Shown here piece by piece: positions 8,553 through 17,498 of a DNA stretch of 64,000 nt. The position numbers and the translations under genes are program-made. This DNA comes from Saccharopolyspora phatthalungensis (lineage in GTDB: Bacteria > Actinomycetota > Actinomycetes > Mycobacteriales > Pseudonocardiaceae): the NCBI RefSeq assembly GCF_014203395.1, contig NZ_JACHIW010000001.1, positions 5,005,501-5,069,500 on the forward strand. Reading direction: 5' to 3'. The notes under the pieces are model-generated. The model saw only the letters and a program-made list of their open reading frames with translations, had not been told where the DNA came from and did no database searches. How positions within the stretch are numbered: the stretch's first letter is position 1; each line of letters starts with the position of its first letter.

Positions 8553-9431
8553 TCAGGCCTCCTCGCCGCGCGAGCGGGCGGTCGCCTTGCGCAACGCGCG
8601 AGTCACGAGGACGCCCGCGAGGTGCCGCTTGTAGTCCTCCGGTCCGCGCTGGTCGGAAACCGGATTGCAGTGCTGGGCGGCGATCCGCCCGGCCTCGACG
8701 AACTGCTCTTCGCTAGCGGGCCTGCCGCGCAGGACGTCCTCGGCCTCCGCAGCGACGAATCCGGCGGCGCCGACCGAGGTCAGGCCGATCCCGACCTCGC
8801 GAACCCGATCCCGATCCCGATCGAGCTCCAGCACGGCACCGGCGGCGGCCACCGGCCAGTCCCCGACGCGGCGCTCCACCTTCTGGTAGGCGCTGGCGTG
8901 CGACCGGATCGGAACGCGGATTTCCACCAGCAGTTCGCCTGGCTCGACCACGGTCTCGTAGGGGCCGGTAAAGAACTGCCGGATCGCCACGTTCCGGCGT
9001 CCTCCGGCGCTTTCGACCACGAGCACGGCCCGCAGGGCGGCGAAGGCCGCCGACAGATCCTCCGAGGGATCGGCCTGGCACAGCGATCCGCCGACTGTGC
9101 CGCGGTTGCGCACGATCGGGTCAGCGATCAAGCGTTCCGCGTCGCGCAGGATCGGGAGGTGCTCGCCGACGACGGGGGAGGCGAGCAATTCGGCGTGCCG
9201 GACGATCGCACCGATGGACAGCTCGTCTCCGTCCACGCTGATCCTGGCGAGTTGGGTGAGTCCGTTGATGTCCACCAGAGCCGTTGGCTCGGCCATCCGC
9301 AGCTTCATCATCGGCAGCAGGCTCTGCCCGCCCGCCACCACCCTCGCCTCGGGCCCGTACCGGGCGAGCAGGGCAAGCGCGTCGGCCACGCTCGCAGCCT
9401 TCTCGTATTGGAACGTCGCTGGTACCTGCAT
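8553..9431 (-). CDS. coxM: Carbon monoxide dehydrogenase medium FAD subunit
   Basis: 292 residues. FAD-binding motifs of the xanthine dehydrogenase family are clear: AGGQSLLPMMKLR (about residue 33) and TVGGSLCQADPSED (about 111). It accepts electrons from CoxS and passes them to the respiratory chain. ATG 9431 is chosen because homology starts at once (MQVPATFQYEKAAS); frame upstream of it is unlike protein. It is the first gene of the operon, so its promoter should lie in 9432-9788. No regulator is adjacent. Confidence 0.94.
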   Translation of the reverse strand: MQVPATFQYEKAASVADALALLARYGPEARVVAGGQSLLPMMKLRMAEPTALVDINGLTQLARISVDGDELSIGAIVRHAELLASPVVGEHLPILRDAERLIADPIVRNRGTVGGSLCQADPSEDLSAAFAALRAVLVVESAGGRRNVAIRQFFTGPYETVVEPGELLVEIRVPIRSHASAYQKVERRVGDWPVAAAGAVLELDRDRDRVREVGIGLTSVGAAGFVAAEAEDVLRGRPASEEQFVEAGRIAAQHCNPVSDQRGPEDYKRHLAGVLVTRALRKATARSRGEEA

Positions 9432-9788
9432 GCGTCCCTCCCGTCGACGGGGCCGCGCGAATGTGACGCTCTGCCGACGGCCCGCCCTCCGCAAGGGGCG
9501 TAAGTACCTACCTCGACACGGTGGCACGACCGCAGGGACTCCCGACCGCGCCCTCACGCGTCGACGGCGATCCGAATCGACGCCGCAGCAGCAACAATCG
9601 CCACCGGCGTCACGCGCTCACCAACGATGGCCACGGAGGAGGGGCTGCTCCTTAGTTTGGCAGCCGGACCAAGGGGACTGAGGGTTCATCCTGGGCAGGG
9701 AGTCCAGGTCCCCGGATCTCCATTGAATCTCCGGATCCATATGCATAGCACTCGCAGGAGCCGACCATCCAAGGGGAGGAAAGGGGAC
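9432..9788. promoter_or_regulatory. Divergent intergenic region between the cox operon and the PG-binding gene
   Basis: No gene is supported here. It must hold the promoters of coxM (minus) and of the peptidoglycan-binding gene (plus). GGGGAGGA at 9773-9780 is the ribosome site for the latter. I could not pick out confident -35/-10 boxes or an operator. Confidence 0.45.
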
Positions 9789-10301
9789 ATGATCATGGCG
9801 AATCCAGGACAACCGACGATCCAGCGCGGCAGCAAGGGTGAGCCTGTGAAGCGTGCCCAACGAGCACTGCGTCGCGGCCGTTCCCCCGAGCTCATTGTCG
9901 ACGGCGTCTTCGGCCGAGCGACCGAAGAGTGTGTCAAGCGGTTCCAGGAACGTGCGGGCCTGCGCCCCGACGGCATTGTCGGTTCCAAGACGTGGGCAGC
10001 GTTGCCGGATGGCAGTGCCATGCCGGTACTCAAGAACGGCTCGACCGGTCGAGTCGTCAGCCGGTTGCAGACCGTGCTCACCGACGAGGCTCCGAGCAGG
10101 TGGCAGATCACTCCACAGGGAATCGACGGCATTTTCGGCCGGAAAACCAAGGCATCGGTGGAGGCGTTACAGGATTGGGCTGACATACCAGTCGACGGCG
10201 TCGTCGGCGACAGGACGTGGGGAGTGGAGCTGGCAGGGGCGGGCGGCATCTTTGAGAGGTTCGTCGGCTTGGAGTTCGCCGAGGCGCCCGTCGCACACTG
10301 A
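9789..10301 (+). CDS. Peptidoglycan-binding protein with two PG_binding_1 repeats
   Basis: 170 residues made almost wholly of two PG_binding_1 domains. Repeat 1 is about residues 10-70 (QRGSKGEPVKRAQRAL..VDGVFGRATEECVKRFQ..LRPDGIVGSKTW). Repeat 2 is about 75-155 (LKNGSTGRVVSRLQ..IDGIFGRKTKASVEALQ..VDGVVGDRTW). Such domains bind cell-wall muropeptides. There is no catalytic domain and no signal peptide, so export is unclear. ATG 9789 is eight bases after GGGGAGGA; an ATG six bases later is also possible. Confidence 0.8.
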   Translation: MIMANPGQPTIQRGSKGEPVKRAQRALRRGRSPELIVDGVFGRATEECVKRFQERAGLRPDGIVGSKTWAALPDGSAMPVLKNGSTGRVVSRLQTVLTDEAPSRWQITPQGIDGIFGRKTKASVEALQDWADIPVDGVVGDRTWGVELAGAGGIFERFVGLEFAEAPVAH

Positions 10302-10400
10302 CATTTCCCGCACACTGCTACTGGAGCGGAAAATGTCCCACCCGGAGATCAGCAGAGCGCGGGTGTGGCCCTGGCGGCGCGCTGCAAGGCAGCGTGCCGG

Positions 10401-10575
10401 TCACAGCTCGTGCTGCATCAGCTGGCTCAGCGCCTCGTCGATATTCATGAACAGGTGCTCGTCACCGGGCGCGACGACCTCGTAGCTGTCGTCGACGAAG
10501 GCCGCCAGCAGGTCGGCGTCGGCGTCGAAGGTGGCCTGTCCGGACCGACGCGGCGATCGACAGCGCCGACAAGAT
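10401..10575 (-). pseudogene. Truncated unidentified gene end (minus strand)
   Basis: About 45 residues of protein-like sequence (QATFDADADLLAAF, DEHLFMNIDEALSQLM) end at a stop at 10401. They have good codon bias, but no plausible N-terminal part precedes them. The frame turns into low-quality sequence at about 10560, where an opposite-strand gene end begins. I do not recognise the family. Confidence 0.4.
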
Positions 10576-10826
10576 CGCAGAACGGCGCGCTGAGCTGCAT
10601 CGTGTTCGGGCCGGTCGACATCGAAGCCCGCGACATACCAAGATTGGCGCCGGGCACTTACCGCTTTCGAGCCCATGCTCGCGGCCGTGACCACGGAATT
10701 GAACACCCGGTGACCGAGGGCGAGCCGACCGAGGAGCACCTGCTTGTAGCATGGCCCGCTCCTATGCAGCGCGAAGTCCTACACAAGCTCACGGACAACC
10801 GTGGCGCCGAGATCCGCCGCCGGTAA
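10575..10826 (+). pseudogene. Truncated unidentified gene end (plus strand)
   Basis: The frame ending at 10826 reads as a real C-terminus (GALSCIVFGPVDIEAR, APGTYRFRAHARGRD, EEHLLVAWPAPMQREVLHKL). It resembles small actinobacterial proteins with a GTYRxRxxxxGRD..WPAP ending that have no known function. Upstream of about 10575 the frame is just the complement of the minus-strand fragment. The N-terminus is therefore lost, together with that of its divergent neighbour. Confidence 0.45.
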
Positions 10827-10967
10827 CGAAATCGATGCCACCAAGCCCGGTGACACCCCCGATCACGCGTGCGACTGGGGGCCTAAGCCATGCCGGGCTT
10901 GGCGACCATGGCCCTTGATCAGAGCCACGAAAAAGGTAACGGAGGTGGTTGGCATCGACACGCCATT

Positions 10968-12218
10968 TCAGGCGAGTAGTCGCATCGGTTCTTCCAGTGC
11001 CTGCACCAAAGCGGCCATCCAACGCGCAGCCAAGGCGCCGTCGATCGCCCGGTGGTCGACCGACAGGACCAGTGACAGGCGGGTGGCGACGTTGACGCTC
11101 TCGCCGGCTGCGACTGCCTCCGGCACCGCGGCTCCGACCGCGAGAATCGCGCTGTGCGGGGGATTGATGATCGCGGAGAACTCCTCGACACCGTACATGC
11201 CGAGGTTGGTTACGCTGATCGAGCCACCTTCGAGATCGGACTGTCGCAACCGGCCTTCGTTAGCCTGCTCGACGAAGGCCCGGACCTGGGCCGCGATACC
11301 GCTCGGCGAGGTCTTCTCGACGTTGCGTAGCACCGGAGTGACCAGCCCGCGCTCGCCGGCGATCGCGACGCCGATGTCCACAGCTTGGTACTGGTGCAAC
11401 GCGTCCTGCGTCCAGATGACGTTTGCTTCGGGAACTTCCTGATGTGCGACCGCGACAGCACGCAGAATCAGGTCGTTAACGGAGATCTTGGACGGTGAAA
11501 CCTGGTTGAGCTTCGTGCGTAAGGCGAGGAGTTCGTCGACCTGGGCGCGTCGTTTGAGGTAGAAGTGCGGGATCGTCTGTTTGCTCGCTGTGAGGCGTTC
11601 GGCGATCACGCGACGCAGTCTTGAGTGTGGAATCTCCTTAAACGACGCGCCAATGGGCTGTTCCGAGCGACGAGCCGGGGTGGGCTGCACGGCGGCTTGT
11701 GCCTCCGCGATTGCCTTGTCGACGTCGCGACGGATGATGCGTCCGTTGGGGCCGGTGCCCTGCAACTGTTCCGGTGTCAGACCTGCTTCCTTGAGTAGCT
11801 TGCGGGCGAGCGGGCTGATGAACACGCGGCGTGGCTCGTCTTCTGACGGCCTGGTCGGCTGCCGAGTCGTCTCCGTTGCCGATTCGGGAATCTCACGGCG
11901 TTCCGGAGCCGACTTTGGGGTGGGCGTGACACCGACGCCGAGTTCCACGAGCAGCCGGTCGACGTCGGCAGCGTCGTCACCGTCGGCGCCCAGCAACGCC
12001 ATGGGTGCGCCGACCTCGACCGAGGTTCCACCCGGTACGAGGGTTCGCAGGATCACTCCGCCGGTCTCGGCCGCCACCTCGACCGACGCCTTGTCGGTTT
12101 CGACGACCGCGATCGGGTCGCCCGTGTTGAAGGGCGCGTTCTCTTTCACGAGCCATTCCAGCAGGACGGCTTCCGTCGCACCGGCTGCGACTTCGGGCAT
12201 GCGCAGCAGCGTTGCCAT
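10968..12218 (-). CDS. 2-oxoacid dehydrogenase E2 (dihydrolipoamide acyltransferase)
   Basis: 416 residues in classic E2 order. A lipoyl domain at about 1-77 has the lipoylated lysine in VVETDKASVEV. A Pro/Glu/Thr linker follows. The peripheral subunit-binding domain is at about 130-170 (FISPLARKLLKEAGL..IIRRDVDKA). The acyltransferase domain (about 190-416) has the catalytic VDHRAIDGALAARW. It takes the acyl group from E1 and passes it to CoA. ATG 12218 starts directly at the lipoyl domain. It is 25 bases after the E1 stop, in one operon. No E3 gene is nearby, so a housekeeping lipoamide dehydrogenase must serve. The substrate is not determined; acetoin-type or branched-chain 2-oxoacids are candidates. 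Confidence 0.9.
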   Translation of the reverse strand: MATLLRMPEVAAGATEAVLLEWLVKENAPFNTGDPIAVVETDKASVEVAAETGGVILRTLVPGGTSVEVGAPMALLGADGDDAADVDRLLVELGVGVTPTPKSAPERREIPESATETTRQPTRPSEDEPRRVFISPLARKLLKEAGLTPEQLQGTGPNGRIIRRDVDKAIAEAQAAVQPTPARRSEQPIGASFKEIPHSRLRRVIAERLTASKQTIPHFYLKRRAQVDELLALRTKLNQVSPSKISVNDLILRAVAVAHQEVPEANVIWTQDALHQYQAVDIGVAIAGERGLVTPVLRNVEKTSPSGIAAQVRAFVEQANEGRLRQSDLEGGSISVTNLGMYGVEEFSAIINPPHSAILAVGAAVPEAVAAGESVNVATRLSLVLSVDHRAIDGALAARWMAALVQALEEPMRLLA

Positions 12219-12243
12219 GGTGTGGGCTCCTTGGTCTTTCGGG

Positions 12244-14424
12244 TCAGTAGGCAGCGAATTCACGCAGGGCGGTCACGACTTCATCGGTGCGGGCGATCGC
12301 CGCGCGCTCAAGGACCTTGCTGATACTGGGTGAGGACTCCTTGCCGGTAACTCGTGAGATCGGCGCATCCAGCCAGTCGAAGAGCCGTCGCTGGATTTCG
12401 TCGGCGAGCCAGCCGCCGTAGGAGGTGCCCACAGCTCCTTGTTCCACGATCAATACCCGGTTGGTCTTGCGCACGCTGCCTGCGATGGTCTCCCAGTCGA
12501 GGCTTGCCCGGTCGAGCCAGCGCAGGTCGATCAGATCCGCCTTGACCTCGGCGACCTGGTCGAGCGCGTCAAGACAGTGCCGCACCATCGAGAGGTAGGA
12601 AATGATCGTCAGGTCGTCGCCTTCCCTGCGCACGGCCGCTTTGCCCACCGGGATCCGATAGTCGAGATCGTCTATCGGAGCCGGACCGCTCGTCGGGTAG
12701 AGGTCGACGTGCTCGAGTACCACCACCGGGTCCTCACAAGCCAGAGCCGTGTTCATCAGTCCGATGTAGTCGAACGGGGTCGACGGCGCGACCACGCGCA
12801 AGCCCGGGGCGCTCGTCAGAATCCCCGCCGGATCCATCGAGTGCTGGGATCCATACCCGGTGCCGACTGCGAGCTTGCTGCGCAGCACGAAGGGGACGGC
12901 GTTGTCGCCGCCGAACATGTGGCGTGCCTTTGCCACCTGGTTGAACAGCTGGTCCGCGGCGACCCACATGAAGTCGGCGTACATGTATTCCACGACAGGC
13001 CGGATCCGACCATCGAGCGCCATGCCGCCGCCCAGCCCGGTGAAGGCGTTCTCGCTGATGGGGGTACCGAGCACGCGGTCAGGGACCAGCTCCAGCGCGC
13101 GTTTGGTGGCGCCGTTGGTACCGCCCTTGAGCCGGTGGACGTCCTCGCCGAGCACGACGACCCGCTCGTCGGTCGCCATCCGGCGCGCCAGCACGTCGCT
13201 CACCGCGTCGATGAACCGGCGCTCGCCGAGCTCAGCGGAGAAGGTGTCGGCTTCCTCGTAACGGCTGCCTTCCAGCTCGCTGAGGTCGCCGCGGACGCCG
13301 ACATCGACGAAGCCGGGGTCCGGCCACTCTGCCGCCTTGATTCGCCGCTGACCCGGCTTTCCGCCCGGCACCGACTCCAGCAGCGAGTCACCGATCTGGC
13401 GCATGGCTTCGGTGATTTCTTCGAGGGCAGCCGCGATGTCCTCTGTGGTCGCAAGGCTGCGCCGGAGCACATGAGTACGCAGTTGCTCGATCGGGTCGCG
13501 ATCCCGCCAGGCTTTTTCCTCGGACTTATCGCGGTAACCGAAGGCACTGCCGGGGTACGGGCCGTTCTGGTGGAAGTACCGGTATAGGTCCGCCTCCACG
13601 ATCGTCGGGCCGTTGCCCGCGCGCATGTGGTCCAGGGCCTCGTTCATTGCGAGGTTCACCGCGAGTGGATCCATGCCGTCGACGCGCCAGCTCGGGATGT
13701 TGAACCCCGGGCCCCGCGCGGACAGTCGGGCCTCCGCAGTTGCTTCCTGTACGGAGGTGGAGACCGCGTACTGGTTGTTCTCGATGAAGAAGCAGACAGG
13801 CAGGCGCCACGCCGCGGCGAGGTTGAAGGTTTCCAGCACCGACCCGATGTTGACTGCTCCGTCGCCGAAGTAGGTCACGCTCACCGCATCGGTTCCCGCG
13901 TGGCGTTGGTTGAACGCGAAGCCTGCGGCCTGCGGAACGCCGCCGCCAACGATCGCGTTGGTGCCCATCGCTCCGGCGTCGCGCCAGCGCAGGTGCATCG
14001 ACCCGCCGCGGCCACGGCAGAATCCGTCGGCCAGCCCGCAGATCTCGGCGAGAGTGCGACGCAGCACGACACGCACGTCATCGGTGAGTTCCGGCAACAG
14101 GCCTGGTTTGCGCGACGTGACGTGGCCGAACGCTTTCGCCAGGAACTGGTGGTGTCCGCGGTGTGAACCGTTGACGTAGTCGTCGCTGCGCAGCGGCAGA
14201 ATCGACCCGACAGCGCCGCCCTCCTGGCCGATGCTGGAGTGCGCCGGACCGTGAATGAGTCCCTGGCCGGCAAGTTCGAGCACGTACTCTTCGAAAACCC
14301 GGATCCACAGTGCTTGCCCCAGCATCTGCAAGAGCAGATCCGGGTCCGCCGTGTCCCAGTCCTCGGACGACGTCCTCAGCTCAACCCACGGGGAAGCGGC
14401 GGCCAGGTTGTCATGGGTGGGCAT
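12244..14424 (-). CDS. 2-oxoacid dehydrogenase E1, alpha and beta subunits fused
   Basis: 726 residues. The N-terminal half (about 30-340) is E1-alpha: GQEGGAVGS, RGRGGSMHL, and the thiamine-diphosphate motif from YFGDGAVN to IENN. The C-terminal half (about 395-720) is E1-beta: VVLGEDVHRLKGG, GTPISENAFTGLGGGMAL and VVLEHVDLYPTSG. It decarboxylates a 2-oxoacid and reductively acylates E2. Most acetoin, pyruvate and branched-chain enzymes of this class have separate alpha and beta chains, so the single chain is less common. The start has AGGAG five bases upstream. Divergent transcription from a VOC/GntR pair suggests a substrate-induced catabolic complex. Confidence 0.9.
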   Translation of the reverse strand: MPTHDNLAAASPWVELRTSSEDWDTADPDLLLQMLGQALWIRVFEEYVLELAGQGLIHGPAHSSIGQEGGAVGSILPLRSDDYVNGSHRGHHQFLAKAFGHVTSRKPGLLPELTDDVRVVLRRTLAEICGLADGFCRGRGGSMHLRWRDAGAMGTNAIVGGGVPQAAGFAFNQRHAGTDAVSVTYFGDGAVNIGSVLETFNLAAAWRLPVCFFIENNQYAVSTSVQEATAEARLSARGPGFNIPSWRVDGMDPLAVNLAMNEALDHMRAGNGPTIVEADLYRYFHQNGPYPGSAFGYRDKSEEKAWRDRDPIEQLRTHVLRRSLATTEDIAAALEEITEAMRQIGDSLLESVPGGKPGQRRIKAAEWPDPGFVDVGVRGDLSELEGSRYEEADTFSAELGERRFIDAVSDVLARRMATDERVVVLGEDVHRLKGGTNGATKRALELVPDRVLGTPISENAFTGLGGGMALDGRIRPVVEYMYADFMWVAADQLFNQVAKARHMFGGDNAVPFVLRSKLAVGTGYGSQHSMDPAGILTSAPGLRVVAPSTPFDYIGLMNTALACEDPVVVLEHVDLYPTSGPAPIDDLDYRIPVGKAAVRREGDDLTIISYLSMVRHCLDALDQVAEVKADLIDLRWLDRASLDWETIAGSVRKTNRVLIVEQGAVGTSYGGWLADEIQRRLFDWLDAPISRVTGKESSPSISKVLERAAIARTDEVVTALREFAAY

Positions 14425-14453
14425 CGATGCTCCTCGGAACGAAAATTCTCGAC

Positions 14454-14528
14454 AATGGATCCAATCAACCCGCTTTGGTGTAGCTTAGGCAGGGTCATGG
14501 ACCAGATGCAAGGAAGATTGGATCCATT
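14454..14528. promoter_or_regulatory. Inverted pair of GntR-type operators in divergent promoter
   Basis: AATGGATCCAAT at 14454-14465 and its exact reverse complement ATTGGATCCATT at 14517-14528. Each is built on the 8-bp palindrome TGGATCCA, and they lie about 63 bp apart centre to centre between the E1 start and the VOC start. The second ends one base before the GGAGG ribosome site of the VOC gene. Site size and symmetry suit an FCD-type GntR dimer, and the candidate is encoded at 15065-15736. Confidence 0.65.
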
Positions 14529-14537
14529 GGAGGTCTG

Positions 14538-15041
14538 ATGCCCATCCCGGGAATCACCGGAGTCGATCATTTCGGAGTGACCGTTCCTGACCTGGAACAG
14601 GCTCGGGAGTTCTTCGTCGACGTGCTCGGTTGCGAGTACCTCTACACGCTGGGCCCGCTGCGTGACGACGGCGGACGGTGGATGAGCGAGCACCTCAACG
14701 TCGATGACCGGGCCGTGGCGCAGCGGATCCAGTTCTTCCGCATCGGCGGCCGGGCGATCTTGGAGGTGTTCGAGTACGAAGCGCCCGCCCAGCGTCAGGA
14801 GTTGCCGCGAAACAGTGACATCGGTGGTCACCACCTCGCGTTCTACGTAGCGGATCTCGACGCCGCTGTCGCTGATCTCCGGCGCCGAGGGCTCCGTGTC
14901 CTCGGCGAGCCGACGAAGAGCAAGGGGCCGCACGAGGGACAGCGATGGATCTACTTCCTGTCGCCGTGGGGTCTTCAGTGTGAGCTAGTGTCCTACCCAC
15001 ACGGTAAGGCGTTCGACCGGGATCCGGACGCCTTCAGGTGA
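14538..15041 (+). CDS. VOC-family (glyoxalase/dioxygenase fold) protein
   Basis: 167 residues, a two-module VOC fold. Likely metal ligands are His in VDHFGVTV (about 12), His in GGHHLAFYV (about 97) and Glu in LQCELVSYP (about 150). VOC enzymes do isomerase, epimerase, lyase or dioxygenase chemistry. Here the divergent 2-oxoacid dehydrogenase suggests it acts earlier in the same catabolic route. GGAGG lies four bases before the ATG. The gene ends just before a GntR gene and is probably co-transcribed with it. Confidence 0.8.
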   Translation: MPIPGITGVDHFGVTVPDLEQAREFFVDVLGCEYLYTLGPLRDDGGRWMSEHLNVDDRAVAQRIQFFRIGGRAILEVFEYEAPAQRQELPRNSDIGGHHLAFYVADLDAAVADLRRRGLRVLGEPTKSKGPHEGQRWIYFLSPWGLQCELVSYPHGKAFDRDPDAFR

Positions 15042-15064
15042 CCACACCGGGAGGAGGCGGGGGT

Positions 15065-15736
15065 GTGCCGGATCGCAATGGTGCAGTGCCTGCTTCGGTC
15101 GCCAGCCAGCGGATTGCCGACCAGTTGCGGGGGAAGATTCTCGCGGGCGAGCTCGCGCCCGGGACCAGGATCATTCAGGATGATCTTGCGGCCGAGCTTC
15201 AGACGAGCCGCTTGCCCGTTCGGGAGGCTTTGCGGATCCTGCAGTCTCGCGGCCTAGTCACACTGCGTGCGAACCAGGGTGCCTGGGTCACCAAGATGGA
15301 CATGCGGGAGTGCGAGTTGAGCTACAAGATCCGGGAACGCCTCGAACCGCTCCTGCTCGCCGAATCCGCACCGCATCTCGTGGAGGCAGACCTTTCCGAG
15401 CTGGCCGGATTGCAGGAGCGCATCGAGCAGACGGATGACGTCGAAGAGTTCCTGGTGCTCGATCGGCGGCTGCATTGGGGCACATACCGCCACCACCAGG
15501 CCGGCGAGCTCGCTTCGATCATCGCGCGGTTGTGGGACACAACTCAGCATTACCGCAGGGCTTTCACTCGTCTGACCGTGGCCCGCAGGGGCTGGATCAT
15601 CAACGCCGAGCACGGCCTGCTGATCCAGGCCCTGCGGGACCGAGATCTGGTCTCCGCTGAACGCATCCTGGAACTGCACATCCGGCGAACCCGCGTGGAG
15701 CTCGCGCAACATCCGGAGTTGTTCCAGGACGATTAG
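15065..15736 (+). CDS. GntR-family regulator, FCD subfamily
   Basis: About 223 residues. A winged helix-turn-helix at the N-terminus (IADQLRGKILAGELAPGTRI, LAAELQTSRLPVREALRIL) is followed by an all-helical FCD ligand domain with metal-type His residues (DRRLHWGTYRHH, EHGLLIQAL, LELHIRR). GTG 15065 is preferred because GGGAGGAGG (15049-15057) is seven bases upstream. An in-frame GTG at 15038 would overlap the VOC stop by four bases. It probably represses the divergent E1-E2 and its own VOC-gntR unit through the ATTGGATCCATT pair. Confidence 0.88.
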   Translation: MPDRNGAVPASVASQRIADQLRGKILAGELAPGTRIIQDDLAAELQTSRLPVREALRILQSRGLVTLRANQGAWVTKMDMRECELSYKIRERLEPLLLAESAPHLVEADLSELAGLQERIEQTDDVEEFLVLDRRLHWGTYRHHQAGELASIIARLWDTTQHYRRAFTRLTVARRGWIINAEHGLLIQALRDRDLVSAERILELHIRRTRVELAQHPELFQDD

Positions 15737-15859
15737 GGACTGCCGCAGACGAAGCCACAGCCGTGGTGCGTAACGCCCGCCGGGCACTGCGCCGCAGCGG
15801 TACGAATGCCTCCTGGCGGCTGGCTGCGGCCGTGGTAGCCGCAAAGTCCACGGCGCCGG

Positions 15860-17242
15860 TCAGCTGGCTGCCGCTGCGGGACGCGAGCGGCACGTTTCGC
15901 CCGCCGGGTCCCGCTGGGAGGGGATGAGGTCCCGGAGGTATTCGCGATGCTGGGCAGGCAGCGCCTTGCCACCTGGTCGCGGTCTTCGGTCGATGTCCAC
16001 CGTGGACGGTGGGATGAAGACGGGTCTGCCCTCGCGCATCGCGATCTCCCACCGCTGACTGTGCACGGTCCGGTGGTGGGAGCCGCACAACATCGTCATG
16101 TTGGCCAGTTCGGTAGGGCCGCCATCGATCCAGCTCACGACGTGGTGGGCGTCGGGGGTCCCCGGTGGCCGGTCGCAGCCGGGGAAGGAACAGGCACCGT
16201 CTCGCTGGAGTAGCGCGGCGCGAAGGTGCGCGGGTGCGGTTCGCCTGGCCCGGCCGACCTCCAGGGGCAGGCCAGCTCCGTCGAGAACCATGGGCAGTAC
16301 TTCGCTGTCGCAGGCGATGCGCCGCGCGTTCTCGGCGGTGATGGCACGCCCGGTGTTCAGGGTGCCGGGCATGCCGTGCTCGTCGGGGAAGCCCAGCCCG
16401 CGTTTGAGGTCTTCGAAGTCGATGGTGATCGTCAGGTGCGGCCGTTGCCCTCCGGCACGCGGTATCCCGTCGGAGTCGGTGGCCAGGTCGAGCAGCGCGG
16501 CGAAGCCGTCGGCATTGCGCTGCCCGGCACTGCGAGGATCCTTCTCCCCGTCGGTTTGCGGGCAGGGCGCGGCCAGCGGCTCGATGAGCGCAACGAATTT
16601 CGCGCCGGTCTCGCGGTCCAGCCGGGCCTTGACGACCGTCATCCCGTCACGAGCGGTCCCGTAATGCAGCTCCCGCGCCTCGTGCTGGTCGGCTTCGTCG
16701 TGGTAGGCGCCGTCCTGGTCGAGTAGATACCTGATTCGTTCGGCGATTGTCTCCAGCTCACGCGGCGGCATCTGGCGGGCGTAGCCGGCCAGGGTCGCTT
16801 CGACCTCCCCCACCCGGTGACAACGGGCGTAGTCGGGCAGCCGGCGAATGCCCGCCACGATCACCCGCGCATGCTCAACACTGATCGCCCCTTGCGACAA
16901 GGCGGCAGCGGTCTGGGGAAGCTCGGCGGGCATCGTCTCGCCATACAGCGAGGCCCGGTCCTCGACGTTGCGGGCGACCGTCACCCGGGTTGTGGCGTCC
17001 TGGTGGTCGATGTTGAGCAGTTCCCGCAACCACACCTGCATCGACCTCGCGCCACGTTCGGCGTGCAGCCCTCGCCGGTCGGCCTCGGCGATGATCTGCA
17101 ACTGCTCCATCATCGCCACCCGCATGGCCTGCTCACAGCGCTGGATCCGGGCGATGAGCTCGGCGTCCGAGCACGACACCACAGACGAGCGTGAAGAGGT
17201 CATCTCCACGTTCGCGTCCCGGGTGTCCGTCAACGGTGCCAT
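15860..17242 (-). CDS. DUF222-domain HNH endonuclease-like protein
   Basis: About 460 residues. The N-terminal DUF222 region (SDAELIARIQRCEQAM to about 300) is followed by an HNH nuclease domain (about 365-420). That domain has CSFPGCDRPPGTPDAHHVVSW, then AN at the motif centre and LCGSHHRTVHSQRW with the last metal His. These multi-copy actinobacterial proteins sit near repeats or mobile DNA. Their role is undefined; intron-less homing or defence functions have been proposed. The HNH catalytic residues look intact. ATG 17242 is chosen for its GGGAGA upstream; a longer form to 17290 is possible. Interrupted palindromes and direct repeats lie directly upstream. Confidence 0.85.
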   Translation of the reverse strand: MAPLTDTRDANVEMTSSRSSVVSCSDAELIARIQRCEQAMRVAMMEQLQIIAEADRRGLHAERGARSMQVWLRELLNIDHQDATTRVTVARNVEDRASLYGETMPAELPQTAAALSQGAISVEHARVIVAGIRRLPDYARCHRVGEVEATLAGYARQMPPRELETIAERIRYLLDQDGAYHDEADQHEARELHYGTARDGMTVVKARLDRETGAKFVALIEPLAAPCPQTDGEKDPRSAGQRNADGFAALLDLATDSDGIPRAGGQRPHLTITIDFEDLKRGLGFPDEHGMPGTLNTGRAITAENARRIACDSEVLPMVLDGAGLPLEVGRARRTAPAHLRAALLQRDGACSFPGCDRPPGTPDAHHVVSWIDGGPTELANMTMLCGSHHRTVHSQRWEIAMREGRPVFIPPSTVDIDRRPRPGGKALPAQHREYLRDLIPSQRDPAGETCRSRPAAAAS

Positions 17243-17498
17243 GCCTCCATTCTCCCAGATTCGAACACCCATTCGCACGCTTTCCAGCATCGCTTGATCA
17301 GGTGAAAACCTCCACCAAAACCCCGAAAACCCCCACCCAGCAACAAAAACTCATCCACCACACGCCGAAGGCGCCCCCTCACCACGACCGATCAAAAATC
17401 CTTACGGAACAACCCCAAGCCGACCGGGCACCAGCCCCAGCCATGACCGAATCCGCCAACCCGGCAACGCAACCCGCCGGTTGCGCCAGCCCACTCCG

